Notes: generated from the sequence alone by a model not told the origin. Counted from the stretch's first letter, positions 7,408 through 13,963 are shown. The stretch is 15,199 nt of DNA from an uncultured Porphyromonadaceae bacterium (GCA_947175225.1 CAMWLX010000037.1:1-15199), one strand, 5' to 3'. Numbers and translations: made by a program.

Positions 7408-7554
7408 TCAGAATACTTCATCCTGTCCAAAAAAGAGAAAGCAGATAAGATTCAGGATAAATCTGACAACCTGCCACGCAATCCACAACATGACACCTGC
7501 GACCATTAGACCGATTCCTCCCAGTAGTATAGCGCATATTATCCACCACCACAT
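7408..7554 (-). CDS. Small membrane protein, 48 residues
   Basis: A short frame reads MWWWIICAILLGGIGLMVAG and continues to GQDEVF with a TGA stop. Nearly the whole chain is hydrophobic: a first membrane segment at about 3-27 with a GGIGLMVAG glycine pattern, and a second hydrophobic stretch at about 30-42 that could be a hairpin or one long helix, then a short acidic tail. Its stop is 20 bp ahead of the DprA-like ATG and it is the first gene behind the promoter at 7609-7656, so it heads the operon. Function unknown; holin-like, toxin-like or docking roles cannot be told apart. Confidence 0.6.
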   Translation of the reverse strand: MWWWIICAILLGGIGLMVAGVMLWIAWQVVRFILNLICFLFFGQDEVF

Positions 7555-7608
7555 ATTTACTAATTTTTAGATTATTTACTTCCGTTTATGTTCTCAGATT
7601 GTTTAATG

Positions 7609-7656
7609 CAAAATTAGTGATAAAAAATGATAATAGTATCGTTCATTCCGTCCATT
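7609..7656 (-). promoter_or_regulatory. Direct-repeat promoter, copy 1
   Basis: On the minus strand AATGGACGGAATGAAC (7656 to 7641) is followed after exactly 24 bp by TAATTTTG (7616 to 7609). The 16-mer is a direct repeat AATGGAC-GG-AATGAAC. No TTTG -33 box is present at the normal distance. The same layout occurs at 10157-10204 and 11859-11906. It drives the 48-residue protein and the genes behind it. Confidence 0.7.
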
Positions 7657-7942
7657 AGGATAGGATTAGAGTTTAGAGATCCAGGTGTGGGCTAAGAGAC
7701 TTTTCTTGAATTATCTTTTGTTGAACGGTAAAACTGCAAATTGTTATTTTTGGTAATCTGACGATGCGTATTTAATTGTTTATTAATTAGCAAATTAATT
7801 GAGTTGTTTTAGAATAAGTTTCTATTTATTTAAGGTAAAAAAAATAATTATTGTAATTTGAATTATTACTTGAATATCAATGCTATAGCGATAGTGGTAC
7901 TGCTAATCAGTCAATTACTTATAGTAAGTCGAAGTTTTAGTC
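7657..7942. other. AT-rich intergenic region without a gene
   Basis: This stretch lies between the 3' end of the cysteine-rich protein gene and the promoter at 7609-7656. It is very AT-rich, with an imperfect inverted repeat TTAATTAGCAAATTAATT around 7784-7801. No RNA or protein gene was recognised. Confidence 0.4.
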
Positions 7943-8599
7943 TTAAAAATATCCTTTCAGATATCCTGAAATTTTTCCGGGTCTTCTCTCCGAAGGCGGT
8001 TCAGTTCCCGGATAGTAGAATTTCTTCTTTGGTGTCGGAAGAGTGTTCTTCGGCTTAGTCGTTTTCGTAGGATTGTTGGTTATCTTCAGATAAGTGTGAC
8101 CGTCTATCTCGACTTCCTCGACATCGTACATATCCAAATAATAGATTTTATTGTATTTGTCGTCATCGCCGTTCGGAAGAAGTTGACCAGAACCATAAAA
8201 TACGAAGTTCTCGCATCTTGTGTGACAACGTTCACATTCGCCGAAGAGGACATGCTTGAATGTTATGATATTGTCTTTCCGGTGGTATTTGTAGAAACAT
8301 TTCGGACAACGAGCCTCGCATACAGAATAATGGCTGTCGCAGCAACGTGCTATCAGCAGTCCGCGTGAACGTCCGTCATGCTTGTACATCGTAGGCGGAA
8401 TGAACACATGGCCGTAGTCTTCTGTCAGGTCGAGACCGTTGTGATAGTTCAGTTTATCGTTGATTGTAGACGGGTCGATGTACAGGTCCTCCGTCAGAAG
8501 CGGCTGTTCCGGATTATATAATACCTGATACTGTGCAGATATGTTCTCTACTAATGTAACGACAAGGGTGAATAATATGATTGAAACAATAGGTTTCAT
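7943..8599 (-). CDS. Secreted cysteine-rich protein, possibly Rieske-like or zinc-ribbon fold
   Basis: The 218-residue product has an N-terminal signal peptide (hydrophobic 4-16, likely cleavage after ENISA at about 22), so it is exported. Residues 86-129 hold eight cysteines: C86, C87, C94, C98-P-K-C101, C122-E-R-C125 and C129. The CPKC...(20)...CERCH spacing, followed by a glycine-containing loop (YGSGQLLPNG) and a final strand YLDMYDVEEVEIDG, resembles Rieske-fold domains in which the CxH/CxxH iron-sulfur ligands are replaced by CxxC pairs that could hold zinc. This is inference from spacing. The tail (about 178-218) is Lys/Pro/Thr-rich and probably disordered. It is the last gene of a series with a membrane protein and a lipoprotein, all pointing to the envelope. 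Confidence 0.65.
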   Translation of the reverse strand: MKPIVSIILFTLVVTLVENISAQYQVLYNPEQPLLTEDLYIDPSTINDKLNYHNGLDLTEDYGHVFIPPTMYKHDGRSRGLLIARCCDSHYSVCEARCPKCFYKYHRKDNIITFKHVLFGECERCHTRCENFVFYGSGQLLPNGDDDKYNKIYYLDMYDVEEVEIDGHTYLKITNNPTKTTKPKNTLPTPKKKFYYPGTEPPSERRPGKISGYLKGYF

Positions 8600-8652
8600 A
8601 TATACTTTTATCGGTTACTTCTAAATGTTTTATATAAATGTCTTGATTATCT

Positions 8653-9015
8653 TTAGTTAAGCCAGATGGATAACAGGATAAAACCAGCAATCATAAGGAT
8701 GCAAAACAAAATAACTCCGATTGAGACAAGTCGATCAGTACGCTTAGTCTTCTCTTTCTGCAATTCGACTTTTCGGTCAAATTCTCGCATATGCTCATTA
8801 GTGAATATCTCTTCATTTGTCTTGAGCCGGAAGCCGTCCTTGTCCTTAATGATACCGCGCATCTGGATTCTGTCGGCATATTCAGGATATATTTCTGGGG
8901 TTGATCTGTGTTTGTTTACTTCATCGACAGTATCCTCAGGATCCAAATCATCTGTCTCGTCATAGAGAACTACTCCGTCTTCATCCTTTACAATATATTT
9001 CTTCTCGTCTTCCAT
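8653..9015 (-). CDS. Single-pass membrane protein with acidic cytosolic domain
   Basis: Not recognised by name. Residues 1-90 are charged and hydrophilic, with an acidic first third (KDEDGVVLYDETDDLDPEDT), a helical segment at about 68-92, and a C-terminal transmembrane helix at about 96-119 (VSIGVILFCILMIAGFILLS) preceded by KRTDR. This is a tail-anchored topology with the N-terminal domain most likely cytoplasmic. The gene ends 53 bp before the exported Cys-rich protein and begins 9 bp after the lipoprotein gene, indicating one operon. Confidence 0.65.
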   Translation of the reverse strand: MEDEKKYIVKDEDGVVLYDETDDLDPEDTVDEVNKHRSTPEIYPEYADRIQMRGIIKDKDGFRLKTNEEIFTNEHMREFDRKVELQKEKTKRTDRLVSIGVILFCILMIAGFILLSIWLN

Positions 9016-9024
9016 GATTTACAA

Positions 9025-9621
9025 TTATTTGCGGTTTCTGTTAATGAGTTCAATCAGTTTCTTCACTTCCGGGTCAGCCATGTTGCGGTCTGACGATCGA
9101 CCGATTTCCTTTGTCGTGTTGTAGAGATATGCATCAGCATTTCTGTTAGTATCTTTAGTCTGTGTCCCTACGAAATAACCACGAAGTATAACTGCTGATA
9201 TATGAGAGCCGGGATGCCAAAAATCAGGAAAATCATCCGGAACAACCACTTTATACCAACCGTTTGAATCAGGTTTCTGTGTCATGTCGAATGCAACATA
9301 GTCATTGTAGACCATAGTGTTGTCATCGTCAGTCGAGAAATAGACGTTCAGAATATGATATTGGCGGTCGGTGTAGAATACGTTGCCGTCTATATAGTAT
9401 CTCACAGTGTCTCTGATAACGAAACCTTCTCCGTCGGGATTCGCATAGGCGAATATCTGAGACAGATACTTGTTTGCCGGCTCTTGTACGATCGCCTCGG
9501 CTCCCTCTATCGACGAATGAACAGACACAGTTTCGCTTTCTGTGTTTGTTTTCGTATTTGCTGAACAAGCTGCCAAGAAGATTGCCAATATTGCTGGTAT
9601 TAATAATTTAGATATTGTCAT
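9025..9621 (-). CDS. Putative lipoprotein, 198 residues
   Basis: The start chosen is the ATG at 9621 because MTISKLLIPAILAIFLAAC is a complete lipoprotein signal with the lipobox LAAC and Cys19. An upstream in-frame ATG (9639) only adds MLKRKK. The mature part opens with a Ser/Thr-rich linker (SANTKTNTESETVSVHSS), then a beta-rich domain with NPDGEGFVIRDTVRYYIDGN and the segment DSNGWYKVVVPDDFPDFWHP. The domain family is not recognised. It overlaps the preceding gene by 14 bp, a sign of translational coupling, and its last third (YLYNTTKEIGRSSDRNMADP) is probably helical. Location: the outer or inner membrane by lipid anchor. Confidence 0.7.
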   Translation of the reverse strand: MTISKLLIPAILAIFLAACSANTKTNTESETVSVHSSIEGAEAIVQEPANKYLSQIFAYANPDGEGFVIRDTVRYYIDGNVFYTDRQYHILNVYFSTDDDNTMVYNDYVAFDMTQKPDSNGWYKVVVPDDFPDFWHPGSHISAVILRGYFVGTQTKDTNRNADAYLYNTTKEIGRSSDRNMADPEVKKLIELINRNRK

Positions 9622-9805
9622 TTTCTTTCTCTTTAGCATCCTGTAACATCTCTGCCCTCATGACCAATCTTTTGTATAGGATGGTTCTCTTAAACTCATC
9701 ACTTTCATTATTCAGATCAGCGATGATCTCGGAGTATGTTCTTTTTCGTATATGGGATCTTCCTAACTTCTTTGTCGGTTGTATTGCAGGTTTTTTCTTG
9801 ACCAT
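9608..9805 (-). CDS. Small basic hypothetical protein, 65 residues
   Basis: Not recognised. It is rich in Lys/Arg (MVKKKPAIQPTKKLGRSHIRKR) with a helical C-terminal half (residues about 24-60) and no cysteines or membrane segment. It overlaps the lipoprotein start by 14 bp and so is probably co-translated with it. No clear promoter is visible in the 106 bp upstream. Transcription may come through the hairpin at 9838-9885 from the gene at 9912-10097. A nucleic-acid-binding role would fit its charge but is not shown. Confidence 0.5.
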   Translation of the reverse strand: MVKKKPAIQPTKKLGRSHIRKRTYSEIIADLNNESDEFKRTILYKRLVMRAEMLQDAKEKENDNI

Positions 9806-9837
9806 TGTATGTCTCTATTATTGGTTAATATACAACT

Positions 9838-9885
9838 AAGAGATCGTTTCAAAGTAGGATTATATACTTCATGAAACAATCTCTT
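9838..9885 (-). terminator. 14-bp hairpin between two small genes
   Basis: AAGAGATCGTTTCA (9838-9851) and TGAAACAATCTCTT (9872-9885) form a 14-bp stem with one mismatch and a 20-nt loop. It lies 27-74 bp behind the stop codon of the 61-residue gene on the minus strand. There is no strong T-run after it, so it may be a partial terminator or an mRNA stabiliser within an operon. Confidence 0.5.
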
Positions 9886-9911
9886 AATTAGATAGTAGTT
9901 TTTCAAACAGA

Positions 9912-10097
9912 TTAGTACCAATCCCAGAATGTATCAGTGGCACAACCGCCAATTGTGCCATAGCTCATGTCCATGAGCTTCTGCTCTAAAGAGGGCCAGT
10001 TTTTAACATTTTGCTGAGTAGTTACGGTTACTGTGAACCCTGGCTCTAAGCCATCCTTGATGTGATGTTTAAGACGTACGGTCCAAACTCTTGCCAT
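9912..10097 (-). CDS. Small hypothetical protein, 61 residues
   Basis: Not recognised. The sequence begins MARVWTVRLKHHIKDGLEPG, a strand-turn-strand pattern, then FTVTVTTQQNVKNWPSLEQK and an aromatic C-terminus (GCATDTFWDWY). It is soluble and probably alpha/beta. It stands alone directly behind the direct-repeat promoter at 10157-10204 with a leader of about 55 nt, which supports it as a real expressed gene and as a member of the shared regulon. Confidence 0.6.
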   Translation of the reverse strand: MARVWTVRLKHHIKDGLEPGFTVTVTTQQNVKNWPSLEQKLMDMSYGTIGGCATDTFWDWY

Positions 10098-10156
10098 TTA
10101 TATAAAAAGTATTAATTATACCTACATCCTTTAAAGCGATTCGGCTTTCTCTGGTG

Positions 10157-10204
10157 CAAAGTTACATATTAATCGGTTAAAAGCCTACGTTCATTCCGTT
10201 CATT
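10157..10204 (-). promoter_or_regulatory. Direct-repeat promoter, copy 2
   Basis: On the minus strand AATGAACGGAATGAAC (10204 to 10189), here a perfect AATGAAC-GG-AATGAAC repeat, is followed after exactly 24 bp by TAACTTTG (10164 to 10157). It drives the 61-residue gene. Confidence 0.7.
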
Positions 10205-10351
10205 TCTATAATTTGATTTCAAACAATCACTCCTATATTTTATTAATGATTTCACACTATAGATTACCCATTGGATTCTTCTTAAGCTTGTAATCAAGAT
10301 TCTCATCAAGTATATAAGTGGTTTCATCTCGGCAACCGGGACATTAACATG
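10205..10351 (-). other. Intergenic stretch with a possible short gene remnant
   Basis: Between the promoter at 10157-10204 and the hairpin at 10352-10387 there is no full gene. One minus-strand frame (stop at about 10258-10260) reads CPGCRDETTYILDENLDYKL to GNL with no usable ATG. It looks like the C-terminal end of a decayed protein. Another frame gives a 52-residue basic peptide without support. Confidence 0.3.
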
Positions 10352-10387
10352 ATCTGATGTCAGGATATAAACATCCTGACATCAGAT
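10352..10387 (-). terminator. 15-bp perfect hairpin overlapping the end of the 74-residue gene
   Basis: ATCTGATGTCAGGAT (10352-10366) and its exact reverse complement (10373-10387) enclose a 6-nt loop. The stop codon of the gene (10360-10362) lies inside the hairpin, so the last codons form one arm. There is no T-run. It probably ends the transcript that begins upstream of 11399. Confidence 0.65.
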
Positions 10388-10584
10388 ATTATTAAATCAG
10401 GATCATATATTATAAAATTATTTCTAATATATGATTCAACGGCATGGTTCCCTCCTTGAATTAATGCCAAATACACAGGCATAGGAAGTTTAACAGAATT
10501 CTCACTATTGCCATGACTTTCATACTTGCTTTCGAAGTTGTATCTTTCTCTCCAACGAAAGTCAACTGTTACTGTATCGTTCAT
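10360..10584 (-). CDS. Small hypothetical protein, 74 residues
   Basis: Not recognised. It begins MNDTVTVDFRWRERYNFESK, continues with a hydrophobic helix KLPMPVYLALIQGGNHAVE (about 33-51) and ends in a beta-like IIYDPDLIISDVRMFIS. No signal peptide. It follows the 252-residue gene by 56 bp on the same strand and ends in a strong hairpin, so it is likely the second gene of that operon. Confidence 0.55.
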   Translation of the reverse strand: MNDTVTVDFRWRERYNFESKYESHGNSENSVKLPMPVYLALIQGGNHAVESYIRNNFIIYDPDLIISDVRMFIS

Positions 10585-10640
10585 TTGTTCGAGTTTTTAA
10601 GTTGAATTTTATTAATTTTTGAAGTCTTTATCGTTAAACT

Positions 10641-11399
10641 TTAGTCTTTTAAGTCAGTTGAATTATTCCCATAATAATCTTTCAACAAATTCTCTGTTAT
10701 TTCAGAGATAGATAACGACTTTACTGGGTGAGTAGCAATAAAACCTATGTAATGAATACCATTGTACTCAAAGGGAATCACATCGCTTATAAGTAAATTA
10801 CGGTACATTTTTGTGCTGATATAGATTGGTGTATCATTATCAATCACCCATAACGGATTCTTACATCCGATACAATCCACATTACCTGTTTTCTTAGGGT
10901 CACAAGCAATTAGAAAGTCAGTGTTCTTTATAACTTGGTGTTTAGGTGTTTCATCATAGTATCCGGAATAAGCACATATTTTACGTTCATCTATACGAGC
11001 TTTGAATCCAATTATCAATTCTTGCGGAAACCAAAAGTCTTTTTTTTCTGAGTCGTAAACAATAATTGCAAATACAGCATCCCACGAGAAATCCTTGCAT
11101 TTAGCAAATATCTCACCTAATGATTTTACTCCAGATGGTTCAAATCTGTCTATATGTAGGATATCTTGCTTTATTGGGCGAGGATAATAGTGGTTGGACT
11201 CAAATTCTTCATCATAGAATCCTTCCATCTGACCGTATTTTCTTTTAGACGTATCTGGTTTCACTGGTTCAACATAATCATCCCATTCCTCGTCTTTCCA
11301 ATCATCTTTCTCTTTATCGGCAAGACGCTGAAGCAGTTCCTGATTGCTAATACGCTCCAGTTCTTTTTCTTCGTGGGTATTCTTCATATTGAAGGTCAT
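10641..11399 (-). CDS. Hypothetical protein, 252 residues, behind a structured leader
   Basis: Not recognised. The N-terminus (about 6-50, EEKELERISNQELLQRLADK then DDWKDEEWDDYVEP) is charged and helical. The central and C-terminal part is a mixed alpha/beta domain with LGEIFAKCKDFSWDAVFAII, a possible metal site with three cysteines in ACDPKKTGNVDCIGCK (about 165-180), and IGFIATHPVKSLSISEITE near the end. No membrane segment. ATG 11399 is used, though ATG 11387 (MKNTHEEK) is equally possible. The gene starts about 45 nt behind the T-run of the leader RNA terminator, so its expression may depend on read-through or antitermination. Upstream promoters are at 11756-11787 and 11859-11906. Confidence 0.65.
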   Translation of the reverse strand: MTFNMKNTHEEKELERISNQELLQRLADKEKDDWKDEEWDDYVEPVKPDTSKRKYGQMEGFYDEEFESNHYYPRPIKQDILHIDRFEPSGVKSLGEIFAKCKDFSWDAVFAIIVYDSEKKDFWFPQELIIGFKARIDERKICAYSGYYDETPKHQVIKNTDFLIACDPKKTGNVDCIGCKNPLWVIDNDTPIYISTKMYRNLLISDVIPFEYNGIHYIGFIATHPVKSLSISEITENLLKDYYGNNSTDLKD

Positions 11400-11444
11400 C
11401 GTAGTGATTTGTCAGGCCTTGCACCTTCGACCATTATATAAATG

Positions 11445-11538
11445 AAAAAAGCGTGGTGCCGATACCTGTTGCTCGCTCCACGTTCTGAGGCCTTCGCATT
11501 GCCTATCTCTGTTGAACGAGCAACGCAGAGGCCCACGC
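11445..11538 (-). terminator. Terminator of the leader RNA, possible attenuator
   Basis: Outer stem GCGTGG/CCACGC with T6 directly after it on the minus strand, 45 nt before the 252-residue gene. The inner stem can switch between two partners, which could make termination conditional. Confidence 0.6.
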
Positions 11539-11749
11539 GAATATGTAGCACTTAAATAGACATAGACGCCTCACGGAGTCTGTGCCATTGGATATAGTGT
11601 ACACATCGATGAACATCTACCGTTGCTTCATTCTGACAGAGATCTTTAAAGTTGCGAAGTTTTCAGAACGTCAGAATCAAGCGTCAAGTAAACGCCTTTT
11701 CTTTATGTCTTGTCAGTGATGTCGACTTAATAAAAAGCCTCTACCTCCA
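11445..11749 (-). ncRNA. Structured leader or small RNA of about 300 nt ending in an intrinsic terminator
   Basis: A canonical promoter fires into this stretch and it ends in a T6 run, yet it holds no convincing gene. The 3' part is highly structured on the minus strand: GCGTGG (11538-11533) closes with CCACGC (11456-11451), immediately followed by TTTTTT (11450-11445). Within it GTTGCTCG (11524-11517) pairs with CGAGCAAC (11475-11468). A competing pairing is GCGTTGC (11526-11520) with GCAATGC (11502-11496), which uses the same bases. That is the layout of an attenuator. AGGCCT words occur twice in the RNA and again just upstream of the downstream gene. I have an impression, not a search result, that the 3' part is a sequence seen repeatedly in Bacteroidales. 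A stand-alone small RNA is the alternative reading. Confidence 0.55.
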
Positions 11750-11755
11750 ACATTG

Positions 11756-11787
11756 CAAAATTAAGGAATATTTCTTGATTATCCAAA
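11756..11787 (-). promoter_or_regulatory. Canonical promoter of the leader RNA
   Basis: On the minus strand TTTG (11787 to 11784), a 20-bp spacer and TAATTTTG followed by C (11763 to 11756) match the full Bacteroidetes -33/-7 promoter. Transcription would start near 11749 and run into the structured RNA. Confidence 0.75.
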
Positions 11788-11858
11788 GAATATTCAAAAA
11801 TTCTACTTTAAGAGTTATGTAGCTCATTATAAAACCTTCATCAGGACCTCTGCGAGTA

Positions 11859-11906
11859 CAAAATTACAATGTTTTTTCCTGTTTCTTGTAGTTCATTCCG
11901 TCCATT
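11859..11906 (-). promoter_or_regulatory. Direct-repeat promoter, copy 3
   Basis: On the minus strand AATGGACGGAATGAAC (11906 to 11891) is followed after exactly 24 bp by TAATTTTG (11866 to 11859). It lies about 100 bp upstream of the canonical promoter at 11756-11787 and points the same way. It also sits in the 580-bp region shared with the divergent kinase gene. Confidence 0.7.
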
Positions 11907-11967
11907 TCATAAGTAATAGGATATTCCTAATTTTTTGTTGTGAAGACCAAGCTATAATTTTTTTTGT

Positions 11968-11975
11968 TAATTTTG
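11968..11975 (+). promoter_or_regulatory. -7 box of the kinase gene
   Basis: TAATTTTG followed by C lies 4 bp ahead of the only usable start codon (GTG 11980). Transcription would begin at or within a few bases of the GTG, implying a leaderless or nearly leaderless mRNA. A TTTG at the standard -33 distance is not seen. Confidence 0.5.
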
Positions 11976-11979
11976 CATT

Positions 11980-13272
11980 GTGAAAGTTTATGATGACATA
12001 ATATCCGGATTCAGTGATGACAATATCAACTCTGACAGCCCGCTTGACTTCTCTCTTGCACAAAAGATTGAGAGAAGTGGCTCTGCATGTGATGCATATA
12101 TAACACGATATCGGCGTCGAAGAGTTTTCATAAAAAGACTTAAACAACAATATCGTACTTCTCCGAGACATCTCGCTGCGCTCGATAAAGAATTTGATAT
12201 CGGTGTCGCGCTAAAGCATCGTTCGTTGCCGGAATACAGAGAGTTCCATGGAGACTATATCATCATGGACTACATTGATGGAATCACTCTTGCGGATATG
12301 GTTTCTGACAATGATCCTTGGCTCAGTATAGAGGCAAATGTCAGGAGCATGCTGACTGAGCTGGTTGATGTGATAGACTATCTGCATCAGCATAATGTCG
12401 TTCACTGTGACATAAAACCGGATAATATCTTATTGACTCATGGGTCAAGAAGTCTTGTCTTAGTGGATCTGGACAAGGCTTATACTTCATGGCTTGACGA
12501 CACTTCCGGAGACGCTCATCTTTACGGTGTTGAGTCAACCGGAAGCACGGATATTGACTTCCATGGAGTAGGTAAGATTGTCGAACGCCTGAGCAATAGT
12601 ATTTCAGGATTTCCAAGCCGAAGATTTAAGGAGTTTCAAGCTGAATGTTTTAGAAAAGAGACAACTTCAGATGCACTTAGGAATAAATTATCTAAATCGT
12701 ATAACAGAAAAATATATATCATTATGATTTCAGCTTTGACTGTTATTTCGGCCGCATTGCTTTTTTTTATCAGCTCTCCGACCCAAGAGTTGAAAGTTAG
12801 TTCTCAGGTTTTACCTACAGGAGCCATCATGTCCACAAAAGATACTGTAGTTATTTTCAATGAGGCTGTTACTGAATCTGCCGTAAAAGAAGTGGTACGG
12901 GAGACAATCAAAGAAGAATCTGAGAAAAGCGATGAATATAAGGAAATCATCGCAAAGGAAATGTCTGTGAGAATTAAGCAAATGGATAAACTATATCATG
13001 AGGCAAATATCTTGATTACAGATTCAGCTTCAACCAATGACGAACTGTATGATGCTATGTATACTATAATAGAGCATCAGAGTGATCTTACCATGAAGGC
13101 ATATGCCGACTATCAGGAGAAGTTTTCTGATGAAAAGCCATTGGACATACAAAATGCAGTTATATCTTGTGAAGCTTATGTAGACATGCTTAAAAAAAAC
13201 GATGAACTGGTTCAACGTCTTTCAGATGAAATGGAAAGAAGAAAGACGCTGATTTCTATAGAGAAAAAATGA
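11980..13272 (+). CDS. Membrane-anchored Hanks-type Ser/Thr protein kinase
   Basis: A transmembrane kinase that would phosphorylate cytosolic proteins in response to an extracytoplasmic signal. The cytosolic domain (about 20-235) shows a degenerate glycine loop IERSGSACDAY (30-40), the ATP-binding Lys52 in VFIKRL, a probable helix-C Glu71, the catalytic loop VVHCDIKPDN (140-149; HRD is HCD, with Asp144, Lys146, Asn149), the metal-binding Asp163 in LVDLDKAY (DFG is DLD), and DIDFHGVGKIVERL (191-204) as the helix-F Asp motif. The activation segment is short and lacks a clear APE. One transmembrane helix follows at about 245-264. The C-terminal part (265-430) is extracytoplasmic, helical and coiled-coil-like (KEVVRETIKEESEKSDEY). 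GTG 11980 is taken as start because the next in-frame ATG (residue 96) would delete the ATP site. It is divergent from the RNA/252-residue operon. Active-site residues are intact, so an active kinase is likely. Confidence 0.85.
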   Translation: MKVYDDIISGFSDDNINSDSPLDFSLAQKIERSGSACDAYITRYRRRRVFIKRLKQQYRTSPRHLAALDKEFDIGVALKHRSLPEYREFHGDYIIMDYIDGITLADMVSDNDPWLSIEANVRSMLTELVDVIDYLHQHNVVHCDIKPDNILLTHGSRSLVLVDLDKAYTSWLDDTSGDAHLYGVESTGSTDIDFHGVGKIVERLSNSISGFPSRRFKEFQAECFRKETTSDALRNKLSKSYNRKIYIIMISALTVISAALLFFISSPTQELKVSSQVLPTGAIMSTKDTVVIFNEAVTESAVKEVVRETIKEESEKSDEYKEIIAKEMSVRIKQMDKLYHEANILITDSASTNDELYDAMYTIIEHQSDLTMKAYADYQEKFSDEKPLDIQNAVISCEAYVDMLKKNDELVQRLSDEMERRKTLISIEKK

Positions 13273-13324
13273 ATGCTTGCTGTCATGTTGAAATATCTTA
13301 TTATCAACTACTGACAGCAAGCAT
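13273..13324 (+). terminator. 13-bp perfect hairpin after the kinase
   Basis: ATGCTTGCTGTCA (13273-13285) and its reverse complement (13312-13324) form the stem, with an inner GTTGA/TCAAC pair. It begins directly behind the TGA of the kinase, is followed by CTCATTTT, and separates it from the convergent regulator gene. Confidence 0.75.
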
Positions 13325-13379
13325 CTCATTTTAGTATTTACCTAACCGGTCAAGATTGAATTGTGTTAATGATATAACC

Positions 13380-13934
13380 CTATATTATTATCTCCAAAGA
13401 AGTCAGACCACCTTGCTTAGCAGCATGATAGGGACCTAAATTATTCCTATCCCGAACGACTTCTGAGGCCAACAGGTCAAAACCTACCGCCAGATGTGTG
13501 ACTCTGACAATATCGCCTTTCTGTAGTTTACAATTCTGCGATTCATTGACAATGAATTTGGAAGTGCCAAGATAAGTCATCACTATCAGTCTATTTGGAT
13601 CATAAGTCAACTGAATTTGAGTTCCGGTCTGGATTTCTGCTACATCAATCTCGTCAACAGGGGAGAATGCGGAGATGTCAGAATCCTTTTCCATATCCTT
13701 TAACAGAAGATCATAATTTGGATAGCCGACATATTGAGCTATTATATCCATAGTTGAAATACGCGGAGTTACAGTTTGCCCAACGAAGCCAAAGAGTCTC
13801 TTTAGTGTAGATATGCCAAGCCGTTCGCCGGTTTCTTCGTATATTGCTTCAACCAGAGCTTCGCATTCCTGTGAGTAACGCAGTTCCCGCCCGAATTTCT
13901 TCTCGATTTTCTTAATAAGTTCTGTATTTGCCAT
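13380..13934 (-). CDS. Small Bacteroidales-type regulatory protein, 184 residues
   Basis: From ATG 13934 the product reads MANTELIKKIEKKFGRELRY, then CEALVEAIYEETGERLGIST LKRLFGF (about 24-50) and TMDIIAQYVGYPNYDLLLKD (61-80). This helical N-terminal pattern, ending in a T-L-K-R-L-F-G-F motif and a D-I-I-A-Q-Y-x-G-Y helix, is common at the N-terminus of Bacteroidales proteins thought to be DNA-binding regulators. The C-terminal part (about 95-184) is beta-rich (IQLTYDPNRLIVMTYLGTSK), like a small ligand or sensor domain. The frame is open upstream to 14129, but a TATCTTTG box at 13956-13963 lies inside that extension, so the shorter start is preferred. It converges on the kinase gene and could regulate part of the region. 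That is inference. Confidence 0.6.
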   Translation of the reverse strand: MANTELIKKIEKKFGRELRYSQECEALVEAIYEETGERLGISTLKRLFGFVGQTVTPRISTMDIIAQYVGYPNYDLLLKDMEKDSDISAFSPVDEIDVAEIQTGTQIQLTYDPNRLIVMTYLGTSKFIVNESQNCKLQKGDIVRVTHLAVGFDLLASEVVRDRNNLGPYHAAKQGGLTSLEIII

Positions 13935-13955
13935 ATTCATTTGCATTATAGACTG

Positions 13956-13963
13956 CAAAGATA
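13956..13963 (-). promoter_or_regulatory. -7 box of the regulator gene
   Basis: On the minus strand TATCTTTG followed by C stands 21 bp ahead of ATG 13934, which supports the shorter start. No good -33 box. A half-like GGAATGAAAG lies just upstream but at the wrong distance for the direct-repeat promoter class. Confidence 0.5.

Noticed and set aside
11490..11620. Short minus-strand peptide (33-40 residues) inside the leader RNA
   Set aside because: The frame runs through the paired stems and has no start signal; RNA structure with a T-run explains the region better. It could still be a leader peptide.
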